From the NCBI RefSeq assembly GCF_900102505.1, contig NZ_FMVT01000017.1:1-49650 (forward strand): a DNA stretch of 49,650 nucleotides, read 5' to 3'. The stretch is from Paracoccus tibetensis. GTDB lineage: Bacteria; Pseudomonadota; Alphaproteobacteria; Rhodobacterales; Rhodobacteraceae. Below, in pieces: positions 32,633 through 43,034 of the stretch (positions within the stretch are counted from its first letter, which is position 1; each line of letters begins with the position of its first letter). A program made the translations under genes and the position numbers. The notes beneath the pieces were generated by a model that worked only from the letters and a program-made list of their open reading frames with translations, did not search any database and was not told the origin of the DNA.

Positions 32633-33304
32633 ATGGACATCTTCGATACCTTCCTGAACGCCGAGGTCATGCGGCGGACCTTCCCGCTGCTGCTTCGGGG
32701 GTTGTGGATCACGTTGCAACTGGGCGCGGCCAGCATTGTTGCGGGACTGGTGCTGGGCCTCGGCCTCGCGATGGCGCGGCTCTACGCGCCCGCGCCGGTG
32801 CGTTTCCTGACGCGGGTCTATATCGACGTCTTCCGCTCGATCCCCCTGCTGGTTCTGCTGATCATCGTCTATTACGCGCTGCCTTTCGTCGGGGTGCGGC
32901 TGTCACCCTTCGCCTCGGCCATGACCGCGCTGACGCTGGTGTCGGGCGCCTACACGGCCGAGATCTTCCGCGCCGGCATTGAGGCCATCCCCAAGGGCCA
33001 GTTCGAGGCTTCAGCGGCACTGGGCCTCAGCGGACGGCAGACGATGGCAGACGTGATCCTGCCGCAGGCGGTGCGGATCGTGATCCCGCCGCTGACCAAC
33101 AACTCGATCAACGTGGTCAAGGACACGGCGCTCGCCTCGGTCGTCGCCATGCCGGATCTGCTGAAACAGGCGACGCAGGCGCAGGCGCTGGCCGCAAACC
33201 CAACACCGCTGATCGTAGCCGCGGCGATCTATGTCGCCTTCCTCTGGCCGCTCGTGGCGCTGGTCTCGCGCATGGAACGCCGTTTCGCGGCAAGGAGGCG
33301 CTGA
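32633..33304 (+). CDS. ABC transporter permease (HisM/GlnP type)
   Basis: 223 residues with five or so membrane helices. [22 protein letters not shown] opens the domain. [32 protein letters not shown] is the EAA loop that contacts the ATPase. A single permease gene implies a homodimer. AAAGGA precedes ATG 32633. Confidence 0.9.
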   Translation: MDIFDTFLNAEVMRRTFPLLLRGLWITLQLGAASIVAGLVLGLGLAMARLYAPAPVRFLTRVYIDVFRSIPLLVLLIIVYYALPFVGVRLSPFASAMTALTLVSGAYTAEIFRAGIEAIPKGQFEASAALGLSGRQTMADVILPQAVRIVIPPLTNNSINVVKDTALASVVAMPDLLKQATQAQALAANPTPLIVAAAIYVAFLWPLVALVSRMERRFAARRR

Positions 33305-33305
33305 C

Positions 33306-34043
33306 ATGGCGGGCTTTGTCAGCATCCGCAACCTGCGGAAGTCCTACGGCCAGTTCGAGGCGCTGAAAGGCATCGATCTGGACGTCGCCAAGGGGGAGGT
33401 GGTTTGCATCATCGGCCCTTCAGGGTCCGGCAAGTCCACCCTCATCCGCTGCATCAACCGGCTGGAGCCTTTCGATCCGGGCAGCGAGATCCGGGTGGAC
33501 GGCACGCTCGTCACCTCGGGGCGGGCGCTGGCGAAAGTGCGGGCAGAGGTGGGGATGGTCTTTCAATCGTTCAACCTCTTCCCGCATCTGACCGTGCGCC
33601 AGAACGTCATGCTGGCCCCGCGCCGGGTGCGTGGCACCTCGCGCGCTGACGCGGCCGCGCAGGCCGACCGTCTGCTGGCCCGGGTGGGCATTGGCAATCA
33701 GGCGGACAAGTATCCCGAGCACCTGTCCGGCGGCCAGCAGCAGCGGGTGGCCATCGCCCGCGCGCTGGCCATGGAGCCGCAGGTGATGCTTTTCGACGAG
33801 CCGACCAGTGCACTCGATCCCGAGATGGTGGGCGAGGTGCTGGACGTCATGCGTGATCTCGCCCGCACCGGCGTCACCATGATCGTAGTCACGCATGAGA
33901 TGGGCTTCGCCGCGCAGGTCGCCGACCGGGTGATCTTCATGGATGCCGGACAAATCGTGGAGCAGGGACCGCCCGCACAGGTGCTGTCGGCCCCGCAGGA
34001 ACCCCGCACGCGTGATTTCCTCGGCGCCGTGCTGAACCATTAG
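33306..34043 (+). CDS. ABC transporter ATP-binding protein (GlnQ/HisP type)
   Basis: 245 residues. [20 protein letters not shown] is Walker [17 protein letters not shown] is the Q-loop, [16 protein letters not shown] is the signature, and [15 protein letters not shown] is Walker [10 protein letters not shown] is the H-loop. It starts 1 bp after the permease stop. Confidence 0.93.
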   Translation: MAGFVSIRNLRKSYGQFEALKGIDLDVAKGEVVCIIGPSGSGKSTLIRCINRLEPFDPGSEIRVDGTLVTSGRALAKVRAEVGMVFQSFNLFPHLTVRQNVMLAPRRVRGTSRADAAAQADRLLARVGIGNQADKYPEHLSGGQQQRVAIARALAMEPQVMLFDEPTSALDPEMVGEVLDVMRDLARTGVTMIVVTHEMGFAAQVADRVIFMDAGQIVEQGPPAQVLSAPQEPRTRDFLGAVLNH

Positions 34044-34054
34044 CGAAAGACTAG

Positions 34055-35299
34055 ATGATGACACAGTTGGACATGGCCTGGGTGCAGGCGCAGTTTCCGG
34101 GCCTGGCCTCGGACTGGGTGTTCTTCGACAACGCGGGCGGCGCGCAGATCGCGCAGCCGGCGCTGGACCGGATGGTCGAGTTCCTGACCCATCGTAACGT
34201 CCAGATCGGCGGCAGCTATGCGGTCTCCCAGGCTGCGGCTGCGGCGCTGATGGCCGGGCGGCAGGCCGCGGCGACGCTGGTGAACGCGGCGCGCCCCGAA
34301 GAGATCGTCTTTGGCCCCTCGACCACGGTGCTGATGGGCAACCTGATGCAGGCAATGCGCCGCCAGTTAGCGCCCGGCGACGAGGTGATCGTTACCATGG
34401 CCGATCATGAGAGCAATATCGGTCCGTGGCGGCGGCTGGAGGAGTTCGGCGTCACCATCAAGGTCTGGCCGCTCAACAGCGCGACGATGGACCTGCAGCT
34501 GGACGATCTGGCGCCGCTGATGACCGAACGCACGCGGCTGGTCTGCGTCACGCATGTCTCGAACATCCTCGGCAAGGTCCATCCGGTCGCCGACTTTGCG
34601 CGCTTCGTTCATGAACGCGGCGCGCGGATCTGCGTGGATGCCGTCGCCTATGCGCCGCACCGGCTGATCGACGTGCGGGCATGGGACGTCGATTACTATG
34701 TCTTCAGCCTCTACAAGGCCTATGGCCCGCATGGCGCTCTGATGTATGGCAAATACGATCTGCTGGCCGAGCTGGACGGGCTCTATCACTACTTCTACGG
34801 CAAGGAGAAGGTGAGCGCCAAGCTGGAGCCGGGCAATTCCAGCTACGAGGCTGCCTATGCCACCGACGGCATTCTGTCCTACCTCACCGACCTCGCCCGC
34901 CACCACGGCGCTTCCGGAGACGATCGGGCGCTGCTGACCGCCGCCTTCGACCTTATCACCGCGCAGGAGGATGCGCTGACGGAACGGCTGCTCGGCTGGC
35001 TGTCGGCGCGGAACGACTGCCGCATTATCGGCGAGGCGGTGAACCACGGCAGCTCCCGCGTGCCCACCATCGCGTTCAAGTTCGACGGGGTGGATTCGGG
35101 CGCCGTCGCCCGCGCGATGGACGATCACGGCATCGCCATGCGCTTCGGCGACTTCCACTCGCGCCGGCTGGTCGAGCACTTAGGCGAGGACGGGAACGGC
35201 GGCGTCTTGCGCGTCTCGATGGTGCATTACAATACCGTCGAGCAGGTGGACAGGCTAACCGAGGCGCTGGCGCAGATCGTCGCGCGCGAGGCGGCATGA
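34055..35299 (+). CDS. Class V aminotransferase / cysteine-desulfurase-like PLP enzyme
   Basis: 414 residues. VFFDNAGGAQIAQPALDRM, MADHESNIGPWRRLEEFGV and ICVDAVAYAPHRLIDVRAWDVDYYVFSLYKAYGPHG are the SufS/CsdA fold, the last holding the PLP Lys (SLYK). No active-site Cys loop typical of desulfurases is obvious, so it may be an aminotransferase, lyase or epimerase acting on the imported substrate. Its stop overlaps the next gene as ATGA. Confidence 0.82.
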   Translation: MMTQLDMAWVQAQFPGLASDWVFFDNAGGAQIAQPALDRMVEFLTHRNVQIGGSYAVSQAAAAALMAGRQAAATLVNAARPEEIVFGPSTTVLMGNLMQAMRRQLAPGDEVIVTMADHESNIGPWRRLEEFGVTIKVWPLNSATMDLQLDDLAPLMTERTRLVCVTHVSNILGKVHPVADFARFVHERGARICVDAVAYAPHRLIDVRAWDVDYYVFSLYKAYGPHGALMYGKYDLLAELDGLYHYFYGKEKVSAKLEPGNSSYEAAYATDGILSYLTDLARHHGASGDDRALLTAAFDLITAQEDALTERLLGWLSARNDCRIIGEAVNHGSSRVPTIAFKFDGVDSGAVARAMDDHGIAMRFGDFHSRRLVEHLGEDGNGGVLRVSMVHYNTVEQVDRLTEALAQIVAREAA

Positions 35300-36702
35300 G
35301 CGATCTGGATCTCGTCATCGCCGGCGGCACCGTCGTCACGGCGGCCGACAGCTATGCTGCCGATATCGGCATCAAGGACGGGCGCATCGCCCAGATCGGC
35401 ACCGGCCTGTCCGGGGCCGAACGGATCGACGCAACCGGCCTTCTGGTGCTGCCGGGCGGGATCGACGCGCATGTGCATCTGGACCAGCCGACCTCGGACG
35501 GGACTACCATGGCCGACGATTTCGCCAGCGGCACACGGTCCGCGGCGGCGGGGGGCAACACCACCGTTCTACCCTTCGCGCTGCAGATCAAGGGCCAGTC
35601 TCTGCGCGCCTGCGTCGAGGACTATCGCCGCAAGGCGCAAGGCAACTGCCACACCGATGTCGCCTTCCACCTGATCATCAGTGACCCAACCCCGCAAGTG
35701 CTGGGGCAGGAGCTGCCGGCGCTGGTGCGGGACGGCTACACCTCGTTCAAGGTCTTCATGACCTATGACGATCTGGTTCTGAACGACGCCCAGCTTCTGG
35801 ACGTGTTCGAGGTCGCCCGCCGCGAGCGCGCGCTGGTCATGGTCCATGCCGAAGGGCACGACGCCATCAAGCACCTGACACGGCGCTTGGAGGCAGAAGG
35901 CCGAACCGCGCCTTACTACCACGCCGAGGCTCATGCCCAGATCGCCGAGCGCGAGGCGACGCACCGCGCCATCAGCCATGCCCAGTTGATCGACGTGCCC
36001 ATTGTCATCGTCCATGTCTCGGGGCGCGACCCGATGGAGCAGATCCAGTGGGCCCGCGCCCGCGGCCTGAAGGTCTTTGCCGAGACCTGCCCGCAATACA
36101 TCGCCCTGACCGCCGAGGACCTGCGCGGGTTGAACATGGATTTCGAGGGCGCGAAATACGTCTGCTCGCCCCCGCCGCGGGACGCCGACAGCCAGGCGGC
36201 GATCTGGCAGGGGCTACGCGACGGGACCTTCGACATCTTCTCGTCCGACCATTGCCCCTTCCGCTTTGAAGGTGAGGCCAGCAAGGACAATCCTCGTGCT
36301 CGCACCTCGTTCAAGTGGGTTCCGAACGGTATTCCCGGCGTTGAGACCCGGCTGCCGATCCTCTTCTCCGAGGGCGTGACCAAGGGCCGCATCAGCCTGC
36401 AGCGTTTCGTGGCGCTGACTTCGACCAATCCGGCGCGGCTCTACGGCCTGTATCCCCAGAAGGGCAGCATCGCGATCGGGGCTGATGCGGACCTCACGCT
36501 CTGGGACCCGACATTGACGCGGCCAATCCGTCAGGCCGATCTCAGCCATGGCTGCGACTACACCCCCTACGAGGGGATGGAGATCACAGGGTGGCCGATC
36601 AGAACCGTGCTTCGTGGGCGAACGATTGCGCTGCACGGTCGTGGGGGTGGCGAAGCAAGTGGCAGGGAGCTGAGCCGCGCAATCAGTGACGTCTACACGT
36701 AA
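35296..36702 (+). CDS. Dihydropyrimidinase / D-hydantoinase
   Basis: 468 residues of the amidohydrolase superfamily, hydrolysing cyclic amides such as dihydropyrimidines or 5-substituted hydantoins to N-carbamoyl acids. GGIDAHVHLDQP carries the metal His pair, YTSFKVFMTYDDL the carboxylated Lys, MVHAEGHD and IVIVHVSG further His ligands, and FSSDHCPF the catalytic Asp. The order and length match hydantoinases. No carbamoylase or PydB-type amidohydrolase is adjacent, so the downstream step is missing or elsewhere. The ATG overlaps the aminotransferase stop. Confidence 0.88.
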   Translation: MSDLDLVIAGGTVVTAADSYAADIGIKDGRIAQIGTGLSGAERIDATGLLVLPGGIDAHVHLDQPTSDGTTMADDFASGTRSAAAGGNTTVLPFALQIKGQSLRACVEDYRRKAQGNCHTDVAFHLIISDPTPQVLGQELPALVRDGYTSFKVFMTYDDLVLNDAQLLDVFEVARRERALVMVHAEGHDAIKHLTRRLEAEGRTAPYYHAEAHAQIAEREATHRAISHAQLIDVPIVIVHVSGRDPMEQIQWARARGLKVFAETCPQYIALTAEDLRGLNMDFEGAKYVCSPPPRDADSQAAIWQGLRDGTFDIFSSDHCPFRFEGEASKDNPRARTSFKWVPNGIPGVETRLPILFSEGVTKGRISLQRFVALTSTNPARLYGLYPQKGSIAIGADADLTLWDPTLTRPIRQADLSHGCDYTPYEGMEITGWPIRTVLRGRTIALHGRGGGEASGRELSRAISDVYT

Positions 36703-37211
36703 GCCCACTCTCGCCAGGAAGCGCTGGTTCCGAAGAAGGATCACTTGGTGGAACGGGGCCCAAAGCCGACGGTCGTCGTTCGACAGATGCCCCTTGTTGC
36801 TTCCGCAAACCAGACATTAGTGCTTGCCACGTTGAGAGCGATCGTGGCCTCTTTACGACCAAAACAGCGTTGCGCCCGTTTTTCCGGATGACGCCGCCGC
36901 CGCGCTACCAGCAGTCACCAAGCATGATGCGGACCTAAAGTGCGCCGGGAGGTATAACGGGTGACATTTTCGCTCGGTTCAGTCTTCGCCCTCGAAAAAT
37001 TCACTGTTGTCTCAATCTACGCGTATATTCCCTGCTGGCGGTGGCCTCAAGTCGGTGGCCATGCGCTAGCATATAGTATTATTCCGTCTCCACGAATTTT
37101 CGGCGCTATTCCTCGTCAGGGGAATTTACGACGTCTGCGTGATGCTGTTGTCGTTCATTTTCGCCGGGCAAAAGGCTGCGGCACGTTTAAACGTTTGGAA
37201 GGGAGAGCAAC
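36703..37211. promoter_or_regulatory. Intergenic region with palindrome before the pentitol cluster
   Basis: About 509 bp with no supported gene. ACGTTTAAACGT (37183-37194) is a perfect 12-bp dyad 17 bp before the dehydrogenase start and could be an operator. The rest shows no distinct structure. Confidence 0.5.
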
Positions 37212-38255
37212 ATGCCGACATCGCTGGTTCTGGAACGCAAGGGCGATCTGTCGCTGCGGGACATTCCGCTGGATCTGGCGGTGGGGCCCGACGACGTGCG
37301 CATCGCGGTCCACACGGTCGGCATCTGCGGCTCGGACGTGCATTACTACACCCATGGCAAGATCGGCCCTTTCGTCGTCACCGCGCCGATGGTGCTGGGG
37401 CACGAGGCCGCGGGAACGGTGGTCGAGGTCGGGGCCGGGGTGCGCCATCTGAAGGTCGGCGATCGCGTCTGCATGGAGCCGGGGATCCCGAACCCGGCCT
37501 CTCGCGCGGCGAAGATGGGGATCTACAATGTCGATTCCGAGGTGACCTTCTGGGCGACGCCGCCGGTCCATGGCTGCCTGACGCCGCATGTCGTCCACCC
37601 GGCCGCCTATACCTACAAGCTGCCGGACCATGTCACCTTCGCCGAGGGCGCGATGGTCGAGCCTTTCGCCATCGGCATGCAGGCCGCGCTGCGCGCCCGC
37701 ATCCAGCCGGGCGATGTGGGCATGGTGCTGGGGGCGGGGCCGATCGGGATGATGACTGCGCTGGCCGCGCTGGCGGGGGGCTGCGCCAAGGTGCTGGTCG
37801 CCGACCTGGCCCAGCCCAAGCTGGACATCATCGGCGCCTATCCCGGCATCGAGACGGTCAACATCCGCCGCGTCCCCGCGGCCGAGGCTATCGCCGCGGC
37901 GACGGCGGGCTGGGGCGCGGACGTGGTCTTCGAATGCTCGGGCGCGGCGCCGGCGGTGCTTGGCCTGCCGCAGCTGGCGCGGCCGGGGGGCGCGGTGGTG
38001 CTGGTGGGGATGCCGGTCGATCCGGTGCTGATGGACATCGTGGGCCTTCAGGCCAGGGAGCTGCGGCTGGAGACGGTGTTCCGCTACGCCAATGTCTACG
38101 ACCGGGCGATCGCGCTGATCGCGGCGGGCAAAGTGGACCTGAAGCCCCTGATCTCGGCCACGGTGCCGTTTGCCAACAGCATCGCCGCCTTCGACCGCGC
38201 CGCCGAGGGGCGGGAAAGCGACGTGAAGATCCAGATCGAGATGCCGAAGGCCTGA
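37212..38255 (+). CDS. Zinc-type polyol dehydrogenase, xylitol/sorbitol dehydrogenase-like
   Basis: 347 residues of the medium-chain dehydrogenase family, oxidising a polyol such as xylitol to its ketose with [19 protein letters not shown] and [15 protein letters not shown] carry the catalytic zinc ligands. [17 protein letters not shown] is the Rossmann loop, and VADLAQPK holds the NAD-selecting Asp. The structural-zinc Cys lobe is replaced by [18 protein letters not shown], as in bacterial xylitol dehydrogenases. It stands upstream of the sugar transporter cluster and belongs with its pathway. Confidence 0.85.
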   Translation: MPTSLVLERKGDLSLRDIPLDLAVGPDDVRIAVHTVGICGSDVHYYTHGKIGPFVVTAPMVLGHEAAGTVVEVGAGVRHLKVGDRVCMEPGIPNPASRAAKMGIYNVDSEVTFWATPPVHGCLTPHVVHPAAYTYKLPDHVTFAEGAMVEPFAIGMQAALRARIQPGDVGMVLGAGPIGMMTALAALAGGCAKVLVADLAQPKLDIIGAYPGIETVNIRRVPAAEAIAAATAGWGADVVFECSGAAPAVLGLPQLARPGGAVVLVGMPVDPVLMDIVGLQARELRLETVFRYANVYDRAIALIAAGKVDLKPLISATVPFANSIAAFDRAAEGRESDVKIQIEMPKA

Positions 38256-38620
38256 GCGCCGCCACCCGCCAGACCGGGCCGGCTGCGGCCGGCTCTGTCT
38301 CGTGCGACAATCGGTCCCGGAATGTATCTGCTTTGACGCGTCTGTTCATGTATCTCTTGGCGGTGTTTGCGCAATCTAATTTGCGGTGAGCGGGCCGCAA
38401 CGCAGCAGTTCCACGCTGCGCTGCCGCATGAGCCGCGGGCTGCGCAGTCTCCAGCAGGATTTGGCTGGTAAATTCCGGCCGCAAAGCGTCATAAAAGTAT
38501 CGGCATCTTCTTTGCCTCGTCGTAGAGGGGCGGGGCTTCAAGATGTAGACTCAGGAAAAGCGCTACGAGGAGGGGCAGGGCCGCGTCGCGGTCGTGACCT
38601 GGCGCGGAAGGGAGGAGCCG
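38256..38620. other. Intergenic region upstream of the AraC regulator
   Basis: About 365 bp with no gene. GCCGGCTGCGGCCGGC near 38278 could be a weak hairpin after the dehydrogenase; GGAGGAG at 38612 is the regulator's ribosome-binding site. Confidence 0.45.
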
Positions 38621-39505
38621 ATGCAGCCAGATCTGGAACTTGTTCATATCCGCAAAGGCGAATCCTTCGCGGCGTGGTCGCATGGCTATCCGTTCCGCAC
38701 CGTTCGTTGGCACTACCATCCGGAATACGAGATCCATCTGGTCATCGCGACAAAAGGGACCTGCTATATCGGCGATCACGTCGGTGATTTCGGGCCCGGC
38801 CAGCTGATCATGACGGGGCCGAACCTGCCGCAGAACTGGATCAGCACGACGGATCCCGGCCAGGTCATCCCCCTCCGGACAGTGGTCATCCAGTTTCCCG
38901 AAACCTTCATCCAGAGCGCCAGCTCCGCCTTTCCTGAGATGGAGGCTGCGCGCCATCTTCTGGACCGCAGCCGCCGCGGTCTGCTGTTCGACGACGCGAC
39001 GAGCGCCGCTGTCAGGCCGCTGATGCTAGATCTGATCGAGGCACGGGGCGCCCGCCGGCTTGGGCTGTTCTTTCAGGTCCTGGACCTTCTGGTGAACGCG
39101 CCCTCGTCGCAGTCGCTGGCCAGCCTCAGCTTCGTGATTGGCATGGCGCGGGTCGAGGACAATGCGATGAACCGCGCCATCGGCCACCTGCGAGAGAACC
39201 TGCACGAGCCGCTGAGCGAAACCGAGCTGGCGCTCGTGACCGGCCAGAGCCAGAGCGCCTTTTCCCGGGCGTTCAAGCGGCATACCGGGACCACCCTCGT
39301 GCGCTACCGCAACGAGCTGCGGATCGATCTAGCCTGCCACATGCTGCTCTCGGACCCGGATGCCAAGGTTGCCGATATCTGCTTCGAGGTCGGCTTTTCA
39401 AACCTGTCGAACTTCAACCGCCATTTCCTCAAGCTGAAACGGATGTCGCCCTCGGAATTCCGGACGACCTTCGCCGCCAACCGGACCATCCGCATGGCCA
39501 GCTGA
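38621..39505 (+). CDS. AraC-family regulator of the pentitol operon
   Basis: 294 residues. The N-terminal cupin segment is VRWHYHPEYEIHLVIATKGT. The paired helix-turn-helix region runs LSETELALVTGQSQSAFSRAFKRHTGT and VADICFEVGFSNLSNFNRHFLKLKRMSPSEFR. ATG 38621 follows GGAGGAG. It sits between the dehydrogenase and the transporter operon on the same strand and most likely activates them in response to the sugar or polyol. Confidence 0.87.
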   Translation: MQPDLELVHIRKGESFAAWSHGYPFRTVRWHYHPEYEIHLVIATKGTCYIGDHVGDFGPGQLIMTGPNLPQNWISTTDPGQVIPLRTVVIQFPETFIQSASSAFPEMEAARHLLDRSRRGLLFDDATSAAVRPLMLDLIEARGARRLGLFFQVLDLLVNAPSSQSLASLSFVIGMARVEDNAMNRAIGHLRENLHEPLSETELALVTGQSQSAFSRAFKRHTGTTLVRYRNELRIDLACHMLLSDPDAKVADICFEVGFSNLSNFNRHFLKLKRMSPSEFRTTFAANRTIRMAS

Positions 39506-39591
39506 GCCCGCCGCCACCACGAAATTCCCGCAACCGCCGCTGCCTGTGCAGGGGACCGGGATGACTTGTCACTGACCCAAGGGAGGAACCC

Positions 39592-40506
39592 ATGAAGAAC
39601 CTGATGAAAAGCGCATCCATCGCGGCGCTTGGCCTGGCCGGGGCGACCGGCATGGCCATGGCCCAGGACAGCCTGAAGATCGGCATGACCTTTCAGGAGA
39701 TGAACAACCCCTATTTCGTCTCGATGCAGGAGGCGCTGAACGAGGCCGCCGCCTCGATCGGGGCCGAGGTGGTGGTGACCGATGCCGGCCACAACGTCGC
39801 CAAGCAGATCTCGGATGTCGAGGACATGCTGCAGCAGGGCATTGACATCCTGCTGCTGAACCCGACCGACAGCGCGGGCGTCGAGGCCGCCGTCCGTATG
39901 GCCAAGGATCAGGGCGTGATCGTCGTCGCGGTCGACGCGAATGCGAACGGCCCGGTGGACAGCTTCGTCGGCTCGAAGAACCGCGACGCGGGCTACCAGT
40001 CCTGCAGCTACCTGGCCGAGGCGCTTGGCGGGCAGGGCGAGGTCGCGATCCTCGACGGCATTCCGGTCGTTCCGATCCTGGAGCGGGTCGAGGGCTGCAA
40101 GGCCGCGCTGGAAGAGCATGAGGGCATCACGCTCGTCGACACGCAGAACGGCCGCCAGGACCGCTCGGTCGCGCTCGGCGTGGTCGAGAACATGATCCAG
40201 TCGCATCCGAACCTGGCCGGCATCTTCTCGGTCAACGACGGTGGCGCGATGGGTGCGCTGGCCGCGATCCAAGGCTCGGGTCGCGACATCAAGCTGACCT
40301 CGGTCGACGGCGCGCCGGAAGCGGTGCAGGCCATTGCCGAGGGCGGGCCGTTCATCCAGACGACGGCGCAATTCCCGCGCGATCAGGTCCGCGTCGGCCT
40401 CGGCATGGCGCTGGCGCAATACTGGGGCGCCCGCGTGGTGCCGACCGAGGTGCCGATCGACGTGCGCACGGTAGATGCCGAGAATGCGGCCGACTTCAGC
40501 TGGTAA
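39592..40506 (+). CDS. Sugar ABC transporter substrate-binding protein (RbsB type)
   Basis: 304 residues with a signal peptide ([18 protein letters not shown]). [45 protein letters not shown] and [17 protein letters not shown] fit the Peripla_BP_4 fold used for pentoses and polyols. It delivers the substrate to the permease encoded at 42051-43034. Confidence 0.9.
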   Translation: MKNLMKSASIAALGLAGATGMAMAQDSLKIGMTFQEMNNPYFVSMQEALNEAAASIGAEVVVTDAGHNVAKQISDVEDMLQQGIDILLLNPTDSAGVEAAVRMAKDQGVIVVAVDANANGPVDSFVGSKNRDAGYQSCSYLAEALGGQGEVAILDGIPVVPILERVEGCKAALEEHEGITLVDTQNGRQDRSVALGVVENMIQSHPNLAGIFSVNDGGAMGALAAIQGSGRDIKLTSVDGAPEAVQAIAEGGPFIQTTAQFPRDQVRVGLGMALAQYWGARVVPTEVPIDVRTVDAENAADFSW

Positions 40507-40513
40507 GAGCAAA

Positions 40514-40539
40514 GGCCGCGTCCTTCTCGGGGCGCGGCC
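40514..40539 (+). terminator. Intercistronic hairpin after the binding-protein gene
   Basis: GGCCGCG (40514-40520) and CGCGGCC (40533-40539) pair around a 12-base loop, a probable mRNA-stabilising or partial terminator element as is common after binding-protein genes. Confidence 0.6.
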
Positions 40540-40558
40540 GATCACGGGGAGGCACGAG

Positions 40559-42061
40559 ATGCTGGCACTGAAGGACATCCGCAAAAGCTTCGGCCCGATC
40601 GAGGTGCTGCACGGCGTCGATCTTGAGGTCCGCGCTGGCGAGGTCCACGCGCTTCTGGGCGAGAACGGCGCCGGTAAGTCCACGCTGATGAAGATCGTCA
40701 GCGGCATCATCCAGCCAAGTGCCGGCACGATCAGCATCGACGGGCAGGACCGCCGCTTCGCCAATTACGACGAGGCCATCGCCGCCGGCGTCGGCATCGT
40801 CTTCCAGGAATTCAGCCTGATCCCCTATCTGACCGCGGTCGAGAACATGTTCCTCGCGCGCGAGATCAAGAACCGCCTCGGCCTTCTGGACCGCCGCGCC
40901 ATGCGCCGTCGCGCCGAGGAAATCCTGAAGAAGCTCGAGGTCGACCTGCCGCTGGACGTTCCCATCGCGCGCCTGTCCGTGGCCGAGCAGCAATTCGTCG
41001 AGATCGCCAAGGCCCTGTCGCTGGACGCCCGCATCCTGGTTCTGGACGAGCCGACGGCGACCCTGACACCGTCCGAGACCGAGCACCTGTTCAAGGTCAT
41101 GCGCGAGCTGCGCGCGGCGGGCGTCGCCATCGTCTTCATCTCGCACCATCTGGAAGAGATCTTCGAGATCTGCGACCGCATCACCGTCCTGCGCGACGGC
41201 GAATATGTCGGCAGTTGCGCCGTCGCCGATGTCACTACCGACCAGCTGGTCGAGATGATGGTCGGCCGCCGGATCGAGAACAGCTTCCCACCCAAGCCCC
41301 TGCCCAATCCCGCGGCCCCCGTGGTGCTGGAGGTGACCGAGCTGCAGCTGCGCCGCGGCGGCCCGGTGTCCAGCTTCCAGCTGCGCGCGGGCGAGATCCT
41401 GGGTTTCGCGGGGCTGGTCGGATCGGGACGCACCGAGACCGTGCTGTCGATGCTAGGCGAATACCCGGCCGCGCGCTGCAAGCTGCGCATCGACGGGGCC
41501 GAGCGCCGGCTGCGCGATCCCGCGGACGGGCTGATGCACGGCATCGGCCTGCTGCCCGAAAGCCGAAAGGAGCAGGGGCTGATCACCAGCTTCTCGATCC
41601 TGCAGAACGTGTCGCTGAACAACTACGGCAAGTATCGCCGCGGCCACTGGTTCATCGATTTCAAGAAGGAACGCGCCTGCACCGAGACCGCGATGGACCA
41701 GGTCCGCGTCAAGGCGCAGGGCGCGGCGGCGCGAGTCGACACGCTGTCGGGCGGGAACCAGCAGAAGGTCGTCATCGCCCGCTGGCTGAACCACCAGATG
41801 CGCGTCCTGATCTTCGACGAGCCGACGCGCGGCATCGATGTCGGCGCCAAGGCGGAAATCTACCAGCTGATGCGCGATTTCACCGCGCAGGGCTTTGCCA
41901 TCATCATGATCTCGTCCGAGCTGACCGAGGTGATCGGCATGTCGGACCGCGTCTGCGTCTTCCGGTCCGGCGGCATCGTCGCCACCGTCGAGGGCTCGGC
42001 CATCACGTCGGAAGAGATCATGACCCACGCCACCACCGGAAAGGTTCATCATGTCGCATGA
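40559..42061 (+). CDS. Sugar ABC transporter ATP-binding protein (RbsA type, two domains)
   Basis: 500 residues with duplicated nucleotide-binding domains. [17 protein letters not shown] is Walker A of the first half, with [16 protein letters not shown] as its signature and [13 protein letters not shown] as Walker [15 protein letters not shown] is the degenerate second Walker A, with [15 protein letters not shown] and [14 protein letters not shown] completing the second half. ATG 40559 follows GGGGAGG; upstream frame extensions are not supported. The stop overlaps the permease start by 11 bp. Confidence 0.93.
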   Translation: MLALKDIRKSFGPIEVLHGVDLEVRAGEVHALLGENGAGKSTLMKIVSGIIQPSAGTISIDGQDRRFANYDEAIAAGVGIVFQEFSLIPYLTAVENMFLAREIKNRLGLLDRRAMRRRAEEILKKLEVDLPLDVPIARLSVAEQQFVEIAKALSLDARILVLDEPTATLTPSETEHLFKVMRELRAAGVAIVFISHHLEEIFEICDRITVLRDGEYVGSCAVADVTTDQLVEMMVGRRIENSFPPKPLPNPAAPVVLEVTELQLRRGGPVSSFQLRAGEILGFAGLVGSGRTETVLSMLGEYPAARCKLRIDGAERRLRDPADGLMHGIGLLPESRKEQGLITSFSILQNVSLNNYGKYRRGHWFIDFKKERACTETAMDQVRVKAQGAAARVDTLSGGNQQKVVIARWLNHQMRVLIFDEPTRGIDVGAKAEIYQLMRDFTAQGFAIIMISSELTEVIGMSDRVCVFRSGGIVATVEGSAITSEEIMTHATTGKVHHVA

Positions 42062-43034
42062 CGCCAATATTGGCGCCCCCGCCAAGGCGCGCGCGCGCCA
42101 GTCCGCGCTGGACTGGCTGCTGCATTCTCCGCTGGCGCTGCCACTGGTCGGGCTGATCGTCGTCTCGACCCTGATGGCCTTCGCCAGCGATAACTTCTTC
42201 ACCGTGAACAACATCCTGAACGTGCTGCGGCAGGTCTCGGTCGTGGGCATTCTGGCGGTGGGGATGACCTTCGTCATCCTGACCGGCGGGATCGACCTGT
42301 CGGTGGGCGCGGTCATGGCACTGGCCGGGACCATCGCGGCCGGGCTGATGGTGAACATGGGCCTGCATGGCGGCATCGGCCTTCTGGCGGCGGTGGGGGT
42401 CGGCGTCGGCCTCGGGCTCTTCAACGGGGCGCTGGTCGCGTGGGGCAAGATGCCCGCGATCATCGTGACGCTGGCGACGATGGGCATCGCGCGGGGGCTG
42501 GGGCTGATCTATTCGGGCGGCTACCCGATCAGCGGGCTGCCGGGCTGGGTGTCTTGGTTCGGCGTCGGCCGCATCGGCATCGTGCCGGTGCCCGTCATCA
42601 TCATGGTGGTCGTCTACCTGCTGGCCTGGGTGCTGCTGCAGCGCACGGCCTTCGGCCGTCACGTCTATGCCATCGGCGGAAACGAGACTGCGGCGCGCCT
42701 GTCGGGGGTCCGCACGCGGATGGTCAAGCTGGCCGTCTTCGGCATCTCGGGCCTCACTGCCTCCATCGCCGCAATCGTTCTGACGGGGCGCCTGATGAGC
42801 GGGCAGCCGAACGCGGGCGTGGGGTTCGAGTTGGACGCGATCGCGGCGGTTGTCCTGGGCGGCACGGCTATCGCGGGCGGGCGGGGGCTGATCCTCGGCA
42901 CGCTGATCGGCGCCGTGCTGCTGGGCATCCTGAACAACGGCCTGAACCTGATGGGCATCAACCCCTACATGCAGGACGTCATCAAGGGCCTCATCATCCT
43001 GCTGGCGATCTATATCGGGCGGGAATGGCGCTGA
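42051..43034 (+). CDS. Sugar ABC transporter permease (RbsC type)
   Basis: 327 residues with about 8-10 membrane helices. [35 protein letters not shown] is the hallmark of the BPD_transp_2 family, and [16 protein letters not shown] is the cytoplasmic coupling loop. It overlaps the ATPase gene before it and, by TGATG, the kinase gene after it. Confidence 0.92.
   Translation: MSHDANIGAPAKARARQSALDWLLHSPLALPLVGLIVVSTLMAFASDNFFTVNNILNVLRQVSVVGILAVGMTFVILTGGIDLSVGAVMALAGTIAAGLMVNMGLHGGIGLLAAVGVGVGLGLFNGALVAWGKMPAIIVTLATMGIARGLGLIYSGGYPISGLPGWVSWFGVGRIGIVPVPVIIMVVVYLLAWVLLQRTAFGRHVYAIGGNETAARLSGVRTRMVKLAVFGISGLTASIAAIVLTGRLMSGQPNAGVGFELDAIAAVVLGGTAIAGGRGLILGTLIGAVLLGILNNGLNLMGINPYMQDVIKGLIILLAIYIGREWR

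Noticed and set aside
34681..36702. 673-codon frame upstream of the hydantoinase
   Set aside because: The first 205 codons are Arg/Gly-rich shadow of the aminotransferase gene; the hydantoinase starts at 35296 with a conventional ATGA overlap.
39304..40764. 486-codon minus-strand frame
   Set aside because: Antisense to an AraC gene and a sugar-binding protein with clear homology; no family signature.
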